64,000 nucleotides of DNA from the NCBI RefSeq assembly GCF_001704275.1, contig NZ_CP011533.1, positions 3,844,001 through 3,908,000 of the forward strand, in the 5' to 3' direction. The position numbers were made by a program, and so were the translations under genes. Position 1 is the stretch's first letter, and the number at the start of each line of letters is the position of its first letter. Shown piece by piece: positions 25,116 to 34,096 of the stretch. This DNA comes from Streptomyces noursei ATCC 11455 (lineage in GTDB: Bacteria; Actinomycetota; Actinomycetes; Streptomycetales; Streptomycetaceae). Under the pieces are notes generated by a model. It had not been told where the DNA came from. It saw nothing but the letters and a program-made list of their open reading frames with translations, and made no database searches.

Positions 25116-25351
25116 CGCGCGGCCACCTCCGCGGCGTGGAACCGGCGGGGCCGACCCGCGTCGGGACCGCCGACCGGCAGCCACAGCGTCCGTCGGTGCC
25201 CGCACCGCCCGACGGGCACGCGGGAAGTCGCCGACGCCGGAGCATCGCAGCCCCGCACGGTAGTTCGCGCACCGACCGACCGATGGCGACCCCGCCCGGG
25301 CGACATCAGCCCCGGCAGTGGGACCAGTGATCTCGCGAGAACGTCGGTCAT
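25112..25351 (-). CDS. small basic protein of unknown function
   Basis: A 79-residue product from ATG 25351, with AAGGAG eight bases upstream. It is Arg/Pro/Gly-rich with two Cys (RGCDAP and GRCGHRR). It overlaps the next gene by four bases, so the pair forms a two-gene unit divergent from the GntR/UTRA regulator. The coding assignment rests on the ribosome-binding site and the overlap only. Confidence 0.45.
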   Translation of the reverse strand: MTDVLARSLVPLPGLMSPGRGRHRSVGARTTVRGCDAPASATSRVPVGRCGHRRTLWLPVGGPDAGRPRRFHAAEVAAR

Positions 25352-25621
25352 GTCGTCAACTCCTTGCCGTTTGATGGCCATGCCTCGGGCCGGGCGGACG
25401 GTCGCGGGGGTCCTGCACATGGCCCGTTGCGCCTTCGGAGAGCACCTTCGGGCGCGCTTCACGCCGGGCAGCTCGGTCCGGTCATGACCGTGCCCTTGTC
25501 CACTGCTCCGCCCGAGTGAACTAGTTCAGTATCCGAGTGGCCGAAGCACTTTCGCTACGGTTCCCGGTGCCCTAGTGTGCTGAGCTACTTCGGCGCTCAA
25601 CTCACGTGAGGGGTAAGGGAG

Positions 25622-26344
25622 ATGGCAGGTCCGAAAACATTCACGAAGATCGCGGATCACTTCCGGGAGCGGATCCTGTCGGGCGATCTGGAGCCGGGGG
25701 CGAAGCTGCCCACGAACCGGGAGATCTCGGGGCAGTGGCAGGTGGCCGCCGCCACGGTCTCCCGCGCCCTCCAGGCGCTCCAGGTGGAGGGGTACATCCG
25801 GACCACTCCACGGGGTACGTACGTCGCCGACGACCCGGTATGGACGCTTTCGGCTCGCGACCGGCTCGCCAGGGTGCAGCGCGTGAAATCGTTCCTCGCG
25901 GACGGCGAGACAAGCCGGGTCACGGCCGCTGAGCTGATCACCCCTCCCCTGTACGTCGCCGAGATCTTCGACCTGAATACGGGAGATCAGGTGGTGCGCC
26001 GGGAATGGCTGGCGGGTCGGGGCAAGACCCGGACGGTGTTCGCGGTGACGTGGTATCCGGCGCCGTTCGCCGCCCTCGTGCCCGACCTGCTGAACACCGC
26101 ACCAGAACGTAATCACGGCTTGTCGGCAAAGGTGCTGGAGACCACGGGACGCACCGTCACGCACGCCAGGGACGACATGCACGCACGGGCTGCGGACGCG
26201 CGCGAGGCCAGCGCCCTGGGCCTCCCCGTGGGCTCTCCGATCCTGGCGGGTGCGCACCGCTGGTCGGACGCCGATGGCGTCATCGAGTATGGGGAATGGT
26301 GCCTGCCGCCCCGGTTCACGATCGGGTACGAGCACCAGCCCTGA
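25622..26344 (+). CDS. GntR family regulator with UTRA domain (HutC/FarR type)
   Basis: A 240-residue protein. The winged helix covers residues 5-70: FTKIADHFRERILSGDLEPG, LPTNREISGQWQVAAATVSR, and GTYVADD. The UTRA effector domain follows with VVRREWLAG and a conserved ending GVIEYGEWCLPP. A GGGGTAAGGGAG purine-rich site precedes the ATG. It stands alone, divergent from two small overlapping genes that may be its targets. The ligand is unknown. Confidence 0.9.
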   Translation: MAGPKTFTKIADHFRERILSGDLEPGAKLPTNREISGQWQVAAATVSRALQALQVEGYIRTTPRGTYVADDPVWTLSARDRLARVQRVKSFLADGETSRVTAAELITPPLYVAEIFDLNTGDQVVRREWLAGRGKTRTVFAVTWYPAPFAALVPDLLNTAPERNHGLSAKVLETTGRTVTHARDDMHARAADAREASALGLPVGSPILAGAHRWSDADGVIEYGEWCLPPRFTIGYEHQP

Positions 26345-26443
26345 AGACCATCGGGGCCGACACTGCACCTCAGCAGCATCACCCGTGCGACACGGCTGCA
26401 ACTCGGCCTGAAACAGCAGCCGTAGGGCCGCGACGAAGCGGCA

Positions 26444-26489
26444 ACGGGCCCCCGCCGACCGCAAGTTGAGGCAGTCGGCGAGGGCCCGT
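26444..26489 (+). terminator. hairpin terminator between GntR/UTRA and gntP
   Basis: ACGGGCCC and CGCCGAC blocks (26444-26459) pair with GTCGGCG and GGGCCCGT (26473-26489) around a 14-base loop with single-base bulges. It lies between convergent genes and could serve both. Confidence 0.6.
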
Positions 26490-26514
26490 CCACGCATCGG
26501 CCCGTCGCGGCGTC

Positions 26515-27942
26515 CTAGACCACCAGCGACAGCAACAGCACCCCCACGATCCCGACGACCGAGATCAGCGTCTCCATCACCGACCAGGTCTTCAGGGTCT
26601 GGCCGACGTCCATGCCGAAGTACTCCTTGACCATCCAGAAGCCGGCGTCGTTGACGTGGCTGAAGAAGAGGGAGCCGGCGCCGATGGCGAGGACGAGGAG
26701 GGCGGCGTGGGTGGTGCTCATCTCCGCGGCGAGCGGGGCGACCAGGCCGGCCGCGGAGATGGTGGCGACCGTGGCGGAGCCGGTGGCGAGGCGGATGGCG
26801 ACCGCGATCAGCCAGGCCAGCAGCAGCGCGGAGATGTTCCAGTGCCGGGAGATCTCCAGGATCATCTGGCCGATGCCGGAGTCCACCAGCGTCTGCTTGA
26901 AGCCGCCGCCCGCGCCGACGATCAGCAGCACCCCGGCGATCGGGCCGAGCGAGGACTCGACGGTGGAGGCGATCCGGCCGCGGGTGAAGCCGGCCGCCCG
27001 GCCGAGCGTGAACATCCCGACGACGACGGCGGTGAGCAGCGCGATCAGCGGCGAGCCGACGACGTCGAAGACCCGCTGGAGGGAGTCCTTGGGGTCGTCC
27101 ACGACGACGTCCACCAGGGCCTTGGCCAGCATCATCACCACCGGCAGCAGCACGGTGGCGATGGTGATCCCGAAGCCGGGCCGCTTGTCCGGCCCGTCGG
27201 AGGCGTGCTGCGCCGGGGAGTCCGGGGTCTCCCGGGAGGAGAGCAGCATCTTCTCCGGCGGGGCGATGTCGACCCAGCAGGCCGCGTAACGGGAGAACAG
27301 CGGGCCGGCGATGATCGCCGTGGGTATGGCGATGACGACGCCCAGCGCCAGCGTGACGCCGAGGTTGGCCTTGACCGCGTCGATCGCGGCCAGCGGCCCC
27401 GGGTGTGGAGGGATCAGCCCGTGCATCACGGATAGTCCGGCCAGCGCCGGGATGCCGATGCGCATGAGGGAGAAGTTGCCGCGCTTGGCGACGAGGAGCA
27501 CCACGGGAATCAGCAGCACGATGCCGACCTCGAAGAAGATCGGCAGTCCGACGACCCCGGCGATCAGCACCATCGCCCAGGGCATCGCCCGCTGTCCGGC
27601 CTTCGCCAGGATCGTGTCCACGATCCGGTCCGCGCCGCCGGAGTCGGCGAGCAGCTTGCCCAGGACGGCGCCCAGCGCGATCAGCACGCCGGTGCCCGCG
27701 ACCGTCGTGCCCAGCCCGGTGGAGAAGCTGGCGATGGCTTTGTCGAGCGGGGCGCCGGCCACCGCGCCGAGCACCAGCGAGCCGATGATCAACGACAGGA
27801 AGGCGTGCAGCTTGAACTTGGTGATCAGCAGGACGATGACGGCGATACCCGCCAGGACGGCGATGCCCAGCTGTGCGTGACCGGCCGAGGTGATGGGCGC
27901 GGTCGCGTCCGCTGCGAGCATCTCGACGCTGAGATGTGGCAC
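26515..27942 (-). CDS. gntP: gluconate:proton symporter
   Basis: A 475-residue GntP-family permease with about 12-14 membrane spans. Family segments: GVVGLPIFFEVGIVLLIPVV, LSVMHGLIPPHPGPLAAIDA (highly conserved in gluconate permeases), RLATGSATVATISAAGLVAP, and FFSHVNDAGFWMVKEYFGMD. Start GTG at 27942 with an AAGGGA site; longer frames upstream overlap gntK and are not credible. It lies 115 bases behind gntK on the same strand, giving uptake followed by phosphorylation of D-gluconate. Confidence 0.93.
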   Translation of the reverse strand: MPHLSVEMLAADATAPITSAGHAQLGIAVLAGIAVIVLLITKFKLHAFLSLIIGSLVLGAVAGAPLDKAIASFSTGLGTTVAGTGVLIALGAVLGKLLADSGGADRIVDTILAKAGQRAMPWAMVLIAGVVGLPIFFEVGIVLLIPVVLLVAKRGNFSLMRIGIPALAGLSVMHGLIPPHPGPLAAIDAVKANLGVTLALGVVIAIPTAIIAGPLFSRYAACWVDIAPPEKMLLSSRETPDSPAQHASDGPDKRPGFGITIATVLLPVVMMLAKALVDVVVDDPKDSLQRVFDVVGSPLIALLTAVVVGMFTLGRAAGFTRGRIASTVESSLGPIAGVLLIVGAGGGFKQTLVDSGIGQMILEISRHWNISALLLAWLIAVAIRLATGSATVATISAAGLVAPLAAEMSTTHAALLVLAIGAGSLFFSHVNDAGFWMVKEYFGMDVGQTLKTWSVMETLISVVGIVGVLLLSLVV

Positions 27943-27948
27943 GGCGAT

Positions 27949-28026
27949 TCCCTTGGTTGGAGAGGGGAGATCCCTTGGTTGGAGGGGGAGGGTGGCCGGG
28001 CCCCGTGGGGGAGACGGGGCCCGGCC
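27949..28026 (-). other. direct repeat and 13-bp hairpin between gntK and gntP
   Basis: TCCCTTGGTTGGAG occurs twice (27949-27962 and 27971-27984), which duplicates the AAGGGA ribosome-binding-site region ahead of gntP. A hairpin with arms GGCCGGGCCCCGT (27994-28006) and its complement (28014-28026) precedes it. Together they could set the gntK:gntP expression ratio. Confidence 0.55.
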
Positions 28027-28057
28027 GGCCCGGGTCCGGCCGGCGCGTTGGGGGGGG

Positions 28058-28573
28058 TTACGCGGCCGGAGCCGGGCGGCGCAGGGCGCTGACGGCCCGG
28101 TCGGCGATCTGCTCCGGGGTGCCGGAGACATCGACGGCCACGCCCGCCTCGTCCGCTCCGAGGGGTTCGAGCGTGGCGAACTGGGAGTCCAGCAGCGCGG
28201 TGGGCATGAAGTGGCCCTTGCGTTCGGCCATCCGCGCCTCGATGAGCGCGCGGTCGCCGGCGAGGTGGAGGAAGACCACGCCCGGCGCGGCGGCCCGCAG
28301 CCGGTCGCGGTAGGCGCGCTTGAGCGCGGAGCAGCTGACCACGCCGCCGTGGTCGGCGCGGCCGTGCGCCCAGGAGCCGATGGCGTCGAGCCAGGGGCCG
28401 CGGTCGGCGTCGTCCAGGGGGATGCCGGCCGACATCTTGGCGATGTTGGCCGGCGGGTGGAAGTCGTCGCCCTCGGCGTAGGGGACGTCGAGCGCGTCGG
28501 CCACCAGGGGACCGATCGTCGTCTTGCCGGTCCCGGCCACACCCATGACGACGATGACGTCGGCGCTGCCCAT
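28058..28573 (-). CDS. gntK: gluconokinase
   Basis: A 171-residue P-loop kinase making 6-phosphogluconate from gluconate and ATP. It contains VIVVMGVAGTGKTTIGPLVA (Walker A), YAEGDDFHPPANIAKMSAGI, the gluconate-binding region, VVSCSALKRAYRDRLR, and ERKGHFMPTALLDSQF with the LID arginine/lysine residues. The length is typical of GntK/IdnK. ATG 28573 is the natural start. It is divergent from the FCD regulator and upstream of gntP. Confidence 0.94.
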   Translation of the reverse strand: MGSADVIVVMGVAGTGKTTIGPLVADALDVPYAEGDDFHPPANIAKMSAGIPLDDADRGPWLDAIGSWAHGRADHGGVVSCSALKRAYRDRLRAAAPGVVFLHLAGDRALIEARMAERKGHFMPTALLDSQFATLEPLGADEAGVAVDVSGTPEQIADRAVSALRRPAPAA

Positions 28574-28586
28574 CCCGATTACCTCG

Positions 28587-28732
28587 ATACCTCGTATGCA
28601 GGACATTGCGCGCCAGACCGCCGATACAGCCGTTATCGGCGCTATCGGTACGACGCTGTCCTCTTCGACCTCGTGCGCCCCCACTGAAACTCATTAGGTA
28701 CGACGTATTCAAGCCCCTGTGACGCAAACGTC
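28587..28732. promoter_or_regulatory. divergent gntK/regulator promoter region with three small dyads
   Basis: ATAC-CTC-GTAT (28587-28597) lies 14 bases before gntK. TACG-A-CGTA (28699-28707) and GACG-CAAA-CGTC (28721-28732) lie nearer the regulator. The first two share TAC/GTA arms and are plausible GntR/FCD operators. Confidence 0.4.
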
Positions 28733-28772
28733 ATACTTAATTGGCCGAGAGGCGGGACCGTAGGCTTGGCCC

Positions 28773-29483
28773 ATGGAAGCGACCGGGAACGGGGAGAAGG
28801 GGCTGCACGCCCGCGTGCTGGAGTCCCTGGGGCCCGCGATCACCGCGGGCGACCACCCTCCGGGCACGGTCCTGCGCACCGATGAGCTGGCCGAGCGGTT
28901 CGACGTCTCGCGCACGGTGATCCGCGAGGCGATCCGGGTCCTGGAGTCCATGCACCTGGTCTCCTCCCGGCGCCGGGTCGGGGTGACCGTCCGCCCGACC
29001 GAGGAGTGGAACGTCTACGACCCGCGGGTGATCGGCTGGCGACTGGCCGGCCGGGACCGCCCCCGGCAGCTGCGGTCGCTGACCGTGCTGCGCTCGGCCG
29101 TCGAGCCGGTGGCGGCCGGTCTCGCCGCCCGCCACGCCACCCCCGCCCAGTGCGCCGAACTCACCGAGCACGCCATGGGCATGGTGGCCACCTCGCGCGG
29201 CCAGCAGCTCGACGCGTACCTCGTCCACGACATGGCGTTCCACCGGGTGGTGCTGACCTCCTCCGGCAACGAGATGTTCGCCCGGCTCGCGGAGGTCGTC
29301 GCGGCCGTCCTCACCGGCCGCACCCAGCACCATGTGATGTTCACCGACCCCGACCCGGCCGCGGTCACCCTGCACGTCCAGGTCGCCGAGGCGATCCGCA
29401 CCGGGGACGCGGCCCGGGCGGAGGCCCTCACCCGGGAGATCACCACCGGCGCGATGGCCGAACTGGACGTGCTGGCGCCGTAG
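28773..29483 (+). CDS. gntR: GntR/FadR family (FCD) regulator of gluconate genes
   Basis: A 236-residue regulator. The wHTH is within residues 10-75: TVLRTDELAERFDVSRTVIR, EAIRVLESMHLVSSRRRVG. The FCD ligand domain has the metal-binding set: Asp/His in LVHDMAFHRVVL and further His near HHVMF and TLHVQVAEAIRTGD. It is divergent from gntK-gntP, the usual arrangement for a gluconate or 6-phosphogluconate sensing repressor. The gene symbol is by role, from context. Confidence 0.88.
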   Translation: MEATGNGEKGLHARVLESLGPAITAGDHPPGTVLRTDELAERFDVSRTVIREAIRVLESMHLVSSRRRVGVTVRPTEEWNVYDPRVIGWRLAGRDRPRQLRSLTVLRSAVEPVAAGLAARHATPAQCAELTEHAMGMVATSRGQQLDAYLVHDMAFHRVVLTSSGNEMFARLAEVVAAVLTGRTQHHVMFTDPDPAAVTLHVQVAEAIRTGDAARAEALTREITTGAMAELDVLAP

Positions 29484-29523
29484 TCGATGCCGTCCCGGCA
29501 CCCCGCGCGCCCGGGAGGCTGCG

Positions 29524-29736
29524 TCAGAACAGCGGCTGCTGGCCGGGCATCGGCGGCTCCTCGGGGTCGAAGAGCTTCTCCGCGGGCGCCATCATCGGCG
29601 CGGTCCGCCGCGATCCCGGGCAGGAGATCAGCTCGATCCCGGTCCGCCGCCCCGGCGGGTCGTGGCGGGCGTACCGGCCGCCGACCACGGCGATCTCTCG
29701 GGTGCAGATGGGACAGCGACGGCGGGGTGCGGACAT
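29524..29736 (-). CDS. small zinc-ribbon-like protein
   Basis: A 70-residue protein from ATG 29736. It begins SAPRRRCPICTREIAVVGGR and later has YARHDPPGRR and ISCPGSRR. One CPIC knuckle plus His/Cys could bind zinc. It ends in a Pro-rich tail. It lies 54 bases downstream of, and on the same strand as, the mutase gene. Function unknown. Confidence 0.6.
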   Translation of the reverse strand: MSAPRRRCPICTREIAVVGGRYARHDPPGRRTGIELISCPGSRRTAPMMAPAEKLFDPEEPPMPGQQPLF

Positions 29737-29790
29737 GCCTCCAGTTTGACGGACGCGTTCCGGGCGCCACACCCGGCACCCGGCACGGCC

Positions 29791-31371
29791 TCAGAACGCG
29801 TCCGTCGGCACATACGTCCCCCACACCTCGCGCAGCGCGTCGGACACCTCGCCCAGCGTGGCCCGGGCGCGCAGCGCCTCCCGCATCGGGTAGAGCACGT
29901 TGTCCGGCCCCTCGGCGGCCTTGCGCAGCGCGCCGAGGGCCGCGGTGACCGCGCGGCCGTTGCGGCGGGCGCGCAGCCGGGCCAGCCGCTCGGCCTGCTG
30001 CGCCTCGATGGCGGGGTCCACCCGCAGCGGCTCGTAGGGCTCCTCCTCCTCGGTCCGGAAGCGGTTGACGCCGACCGCCACCCGCTCGCCGGCGTCGGTC
30101 TCCCGCGCGATCCGGTAGGCGTTGCGCTCGATCTCGTCCTTCTGGAAGCCCTGTTCGATGGCGGCGACCGCGCCGCCCAGGTCCTCCACCCGCCCCATCA
30201 GCGCCCGCGCGGCGTCCTCGACGGCGTCCGTCAGCGACTCCACGGCGTACGAACCGGCGAACGGATCGACGGTGGCGGTGACGTCCGTCTCGTGCGCCAG
30301 CACCTGCTGTGTGCGCAGGGCGAGCCGGGCCGCCTTCTCGGTCGGCAGCGCGATCGCCTCGTCGAAGGAGTTGGTGTGCAGCGACTGGGTCCCGCCGAGC
30401 ACCGCGGCCAGCGCCTGCACGGTGACCCGGGCGAGGTTCACCTCCGGCTGCTGGGCGGTCAGCGCCACCCCCGCGGTCTGGGTGTGGAAGCGCAGCATCT
30501 GCGACTTGGGGTTCCGCGCCCCGAACCCGTCCCGCATCACCCGCGCCCAGATCCGCCGCGCGGCCCGGAACTTGGCGACCTCCTCCAGCAGCGTCGTGCG
30601 GGCGACGAAGAAGAACGACAGCCGGGGCGCGAAGTCGTCGACGTCCATGCCGGCGGCGAGCGCGGTGCGGACGTAGGCGATGCCGTTGGCCAGGGTGAAG
30701 GCGATCTCCTGGGCGGGCGAGGCGCCGGCCTCCGCCATGTGGTAGCCGGAGATGGAGATGGTGTTCCAGCGGGGGATCTCGGCCCGGCAGTAGCGGAAGA
30801 TGTCCGCGGTCAGCCGCAGCGACGGCTGCGGCGGGTAGATGTACGTGCCCCGCGCGATGTACTCCTTCAGCACGTCGTTCTGCACCGTGCCGTTGAGCTG
30901 ATGCCCCTTCACCTCCTGTTCCTCGCCCACGAGTTGGTACATCAGGAGCAGCAGCGCGGCCGGCGCGTTGATGGTCATCGACGTCGAGACCGTCCCCAGC
31001 GGGATCCCGCCGAACAGCACCTCCATGTCCTCGACGGAGTCGATCGCCACCCCGACCTTGCCCACCTCGCCCGCCGCGATCGGGGTGTCGGAGTCGTGCC
31101 CCATCTGCGTCGGCAGGTCGAACGCGACGGACAGCCCGGTGGTGCCGTGCTCGATCAGCCGCCGGTACCGCGCGTTGGACTCCCGCGCCGTGCCGAACCC
31201 GGCGTACTGCCGCATGGTCCAGGCCCGTCCGGTGTACATCGTCGGGTAGACCCCGCGTGTGTACGGGAAGGCGCCCGGCTCGCCCAGCCCGGCGTCCGGG
31301 TCCCATCCGGCCAGCGCCTCCGGCCCGTACACCGGCTCGATGGGCAGCCCGCTCTCGCTGTACCGCACCAT
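29791..31371 (-). CDS. acyl-CoA mutase large subunit (methylmalonyl-CoA mutase type, no B12 domain)
   Basis: A 526-residue TIM-barrel substrate subunit of a coenzyme-B12 acyl-CoA mutase. Motifs: [20 protein letters not shown] then [71 protein letters not shown], and [14 protein letters not shown]. The Tyr of RQYAGF and the Arg of [12 protein letters not shown] are the residues that hold the methylmalonyl carboxylate; isobutyryl-CoA mutase has Phe and Gln there, so this one looks methylmalonyl-type. There is no C-terminal cobalamin-binding domain (DxHxxG), so it needs a separate small subunit, not present in the window. Start chosen at ATG 31371 (MVRYSESG); the frame extends to 31422. Confidence 0.88.
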   Translation of the reverse strand: MVRYSESGLPIEPVYGPEALAGWDPDAGLGEPGAFPYTRGVYPTMYTGRAWTMRQYAGFGTARESNARYRRLIEHGTTGLSVAFDLPTQMGHDSDTPIAAGEVGKVGVAIDSVEDMEVLFGGIPLGTVSTSMTINAPAALLLLMYQLVGEEQEVKGHQLNGTVQNDVLKEYIARGTYIYPPQPSLRLTADIFRYCRAEIPRWNTISISGYHMAEAGASPAQEIAFTLANGIAYVRTALAAGMDVDDFAPRLSFFFVARTTLLEEVAKFRAARRIWARVMRDGFGARNPKSQMLRFHTQTAGVALTAQQPEVNLARVTVQALAAVLGGTQSLHTNSFDEAIALPTEKAARLALRTQQVLAHETDVTATVDPFAGSYAVESLTDAVEDAARALMGRVEDLGGAVAAIEQGFQKDEIERNAYRIARETDAGERVAVGVNRFRTEEEEPYEPLRVDPAIEAQQAERLARLRARRNGRAVTAALGALRKAAEGPDNVLYPMREALRARATLGEVSDALREVWGTYVPTDAF

Positions 31372-31804
31372 GTCCGCTACGCCTCCAAACGAGTGAACAG
31401 TGCCGGTTTGCACCGCATGCACAGCATGCCTGGAGGTTCACCGCGGCGCAGCGTCGAGAAGGGGCCTGTCATACGGCGGATCCCGGGAGGCCAACACCGG
31501 CGGCACTGACAGCTCGGGCCGCCGATCCCCCACCCCCGCCCCCGCAAGCCGAAATCCGGCCGCAGACCACCGAGGGAATCTCTGACGGAAGCGAAAATTG
31601 AGCAACCCCCACCAACAGCAAACCCCCTCCGCGAAAGCGCGCGCCGGCTTAGGCGCAAAGAGGGGGGACGGCGCGGGCAGGGCCGGGGGAACGTGCCCCG
31701 CCCGCGCCATGTGCGCTGAGCCACGGGTACGGGGGGAACCCTGGCTCGTGCGCCGCCGATGACCAGTCGGCTCATTTCTTACTGCGTCACGGCGTCAAAA
31801 AACG
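31372..31804. other. 433-bp non-coding gap upstream of the mutase
   Basis: No credible ORF was found on either strand. A dyad, GGCGCGGGC (31670-31678) with GCCCGCGCC (31700-31708), could terminate the sigma/partner operon that ends at 31805 on the minus strand. No cobalamin riboswitch consensus was recognised. Confidence 0.5.
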
Positions 31805-32842
31805 TCACACCTGACCGGCGGGAAGGGTTCCGGTAGGAGTCGGCACGGCCGTGCTGGGGGTCGGTGCGGGGGTGCTGCTGGCGGGCGGCGCGCTCCGTGT
31901 GGGCGAGGCGGAGGGGGAAGAGTCGCCCTCCTCGTCGCCGCTGCCGCCGCCGTTGTGGCCGCCGCCGTTGCCGCCGTTCTCGCCCTGGCCGCCGCCCTGG
32001 CCGCCGCCCCCGCCATCGTTGTCACCCGAGCCGCCGCCCTGGCCGCCGTCGCCGAGGTACTGGCGGCAGAAGGCGTGCACCTTCTCCGCGCCGCCGGCGG
32101 TGGCCTCCAGTCGCCGCAGCGTGTCGCGGTCCATGTCGCCGCGCTTGCCGGCCTCGTAGTCCTTGCAGAGGGCCAGCAGCAGCTTCCGCTTCTGGTTCCG
32201 GCCGTCGCCGCCGCCCGGCAGCGGCTTGCCGTCGTTGCCGGAAGTGCCGGCGCCCGGAGTCCGGCTGCCCGGCGCCGGGTCGGTGCCGTGACTGCTGTCG
32301 GGGGTGGGGGTGGGACCGGGTACGGTGCTCCGCCCGCCGGGCGGGGTGGCCGGGATCCGGCCGGTCTCGCCGGTGGTGGCGGCGGGCTCCTCGCTCCCGA
32401 AGACGCTGGGCGACTCGGCCGCCGAGACGCTGGCCCCGGGCCGGGGCTCGCCGCCGCGGAACGGGGTGGGCAGCACACCGGTGCCGGCGGCGACCGCGAT
32501 GCCGCCGATCGCGCAGACCGCGAGGGCGACCGCGAAGCCGCGTCTGAAGGGGCGGGCGAGCCCGGTGCGTTCGACGACGTGGTGGGTGCGGGTGGTGCGC
32601 GTGCCGGGCGCCGTCGCGCCGCGGGCGGCGGGACCGGGCCGGGCCTGCCGGAAGGCGGCCAGCGCGGCCTCCTCGCCGGGCGCCGCGGCGGTTTCGGGCA
32701 GGCCGGAGCCGGCCGCGGCGGCGGCCTTCAGCAGTTGTTCGAGTTCGCGTGCGCCGTCACCGACCTGGGAACCGGCCGGCTCACCACGCAGCAGTCGCTC
32801 CGCGGCGTCCTTGTCGAGCCAGCTATACCGGTCGTCGGCCAT
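31805..32842 (-). CDS. single-span membrane protein, probable anti-sigma-like partner
   Basis: About 345 residues, co-translated with the sigma factor (ATG 32842 overlaps its stop, TGATG; GTG 32845 is an alternative). The cytoplasmic N-terminus of about 105 residues starts MADDRYSWLDKDAAERLLRG; one membrane span follows (FAVALAVCAIGGIAVAAGTG). The extracytoplasmic part is Ser/Thr/Pro/Gly-rich, with a short helical module, KRKLLLALCKDYEAGKRGDM to HAFCRQYLGD (two Cys, possibly disulfide-linked), and a poly-Gly/Asn linker before a Pro/Thr tail. No ZAS zinc motif (HxxxCxxC) is seen. I recall this pair as conserved in Streptomyces. The low-complexity tail may reach into the wall. Confidence 0.75.
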   Translation of the reverse strand: MADDRYSWLDKDAAERLLRGEPAGSQVGDGARELEQLLKAAAAAGSGLPETAAAPGEEAALAAFRQARPGPAARGATAPGTRTTRTHHVVERTGLARPFRRGFAVALAVCAIGGIAVAAGTGVLPTPFRGGEPRPGASVSAAESPSVFGSEEPAATTGETGRIPATPPGGRSTVPGPTPTPDSSHGTDPAPGSRTPGAGTSGNDGKPLPGGGDGRNQKRKLLLALCKDYEAGKRGDMDRDTLRRLEATAGGAEKVHAFCRQYLGDGGQGGGSGDNDGGGGGQGGGQGENGGNGGGHNGGGSGDEEGDSSPSASPTRSAPPASSTPAPTPSTAVPTPTGTLPAGQV

Positions 32843-33594
32843 CACATGTCCTTCTGCGTTCGTGCGGCCGTTTCCGTCACACCTGGTACGTACGATTCCG
32901 CCACGCCGTTATGGCGTCTTCGGTCCTGTATGGGCAGCTCTCCCGCCATTCCACCACCCTTGCCGGAACCTCCGGACGGCCCCCCTGATTCCCCGTCGTC
33001 GTCCCCGCTGCCGTCGTCCGTGAGCAGTTCGGCCAGTTTCTTCAGGCCCCGGTGGGCGGCGGTGCGGACCGCGCCCGGCCGCTTGCCCAGGACCTGCGCC
33101 GCGCTCTTGGCGTCCAGTCCGACGACCACCCGCAGGGTCACCGCCTCGGCCTGGTCCTGCGGCAGTCGGCCTATCAGCCGGAAGGTGTGACCGGTGCCCA
33201 GCGCCTCCAGCGCCTCGCCCGCGGTGTCGGACGCCGCGGGGGTGTCGGTGAGTTCGGTCTCGTCGCCCCCGATGGCCGGCCGTCGGCCGCGCATCCGGAT
33301 GTGGTCCAGCGCACGGTTGCGGGCGATCCGGGCGGTCCAGCCGCGGAAGCGGTCCGCGTCGCCGCTGAAGCGGACGAGGTCGCGGGTGATCTGGAGCCAC
33401 GCCTCGGACGCCACGTCCTCGGCGTCCGCCTCGCCCACCAGGGTCCGGACGTACCCGAGCAGCCGGGGGTGTATGGCGCGGTAGACGAGCCGGAACGCGG
33501 TCTCGTCACCCTCCTGCGCCGCCTGCACGGCAACCGTCAGCCGTCCGTCGTCCGGCTGAATGTCGTCCCCTCGCACGGGTCCATCCTGTCGCAC
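32842..33594 (-). CDS. RNA polymerase sigma factor, ECF-like (sigma-70 family)
   Basis: A 250-residue protein. Region 2: ETAFRLVYRAIHPRLLGYVR, then GEADAEDVASEAWLQITRDL and FRGWTARIARNRALDHIRM. Region 4: LPQDQAEAVTLRVVVGLDAK, then AAQVLGKRPGAVRTAAHRGL. After region 4 there is an unusual tail of about 50 residues, Gly/Asp/Ser-rich then RRRHNGVAESYVPGV. It is co-translated with the single-span membrane protein, suggesting signal control at the membrane. The target regulon is not evident. Confidence 0.9.
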   Translation of the reverse strand: MRQDGPVRGDDIQPDDGRLTVAVQAAQEGDETAFRLVYRAIHPRLLGYVRTLVGEADAEDVASEAWLQITRDLVRFSGDADRFRGWTARIARNRALDHIRMRGRRPAIGGDETELTDTPAASDTAGEALEALGTGHTFRLIGRLPQDQAEAVTLRVVVGLDAKSAAQVLGKRPGAVRTAAHRGLKKLAELLTDDGSGDDDGESGGPSGGSGKGGGMAGELPIQDRRRHNGVAESYVPGVTETAARTQKDM

Positions 33595-34028
33595 GCTGAA
33601 TGTCCGCCGCCCGGTCCTTGCCGCTTTGCGCTGTCGCTGTTTCTTCGTGTGGTTCGTCGGTCGTCCGGTCCGCCGTGGTCGGCGCCCGACCGGTCCGGGT
33701 CGCCCCCGCGCCGTCCACCGGCCGTCCGGCCGTTCCTGCTGACCGTAACGGGTCAGACCGGGGTTCCGGCACCCGGGCCACCCCTTGGGGCGGACGACAC
33801 ATCGGTGCGCGGTGCCCGCGCGTTCCTCGAACTCCCCGGTAACCAGCCGTTCTTCCGGTCGCCGGGACGCCCCGACCGGTCCGCCGGTCGGCGCGTTCCG
33901 GCACGTTACGGGGCCTGCCGGGCCCGCGTCCAGGCCACTGGCCGTGCCGTCGCCCGTACCCCGTGTGACGCTTTCGGGACCGTTGGCGCTGTATCGATTA
34001 GGAGCCCGTCGCGGGCTCCTACGTGAGC
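33595..34028. other. gap upstream of the sigma gene; holds one perfect hairpin
   Basis: No supported gene. AGGAGCCCG-TCG-CGGGCTCCT (34000-34020) is a perfect 9-bp stem with a three-base loop. The rest should contain the sigma-gene promoter, but no convincing -35/-10 pair was picked. Confidence 0.5.
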
Positions 34029-34072
34029 GACGGCCGGGGCCTCTCCTGTGGGGGGTGGCGGCCCCGGCCGTC
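34029..34072 (-). terminator. terminator after the hexosaminidase gene
   Basis: GACGGCCGGGGCC (34029-34041) pairs perfectly with 34060-34072 around an 18-base loop, 25 bases beyond the stop codon. Confidence 0.7.
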
Positions 34073-34096
34073 TCTCGTATCTCTCCCGCCCGGCCC

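Noticed and set aside
31372..31804. Possible cobalamin riboswitch upstream of the mutase
   Set aside because: I looked for B12-box-like and surrounding conserved elements and saw none. The only structure is a terminator-like dyad.
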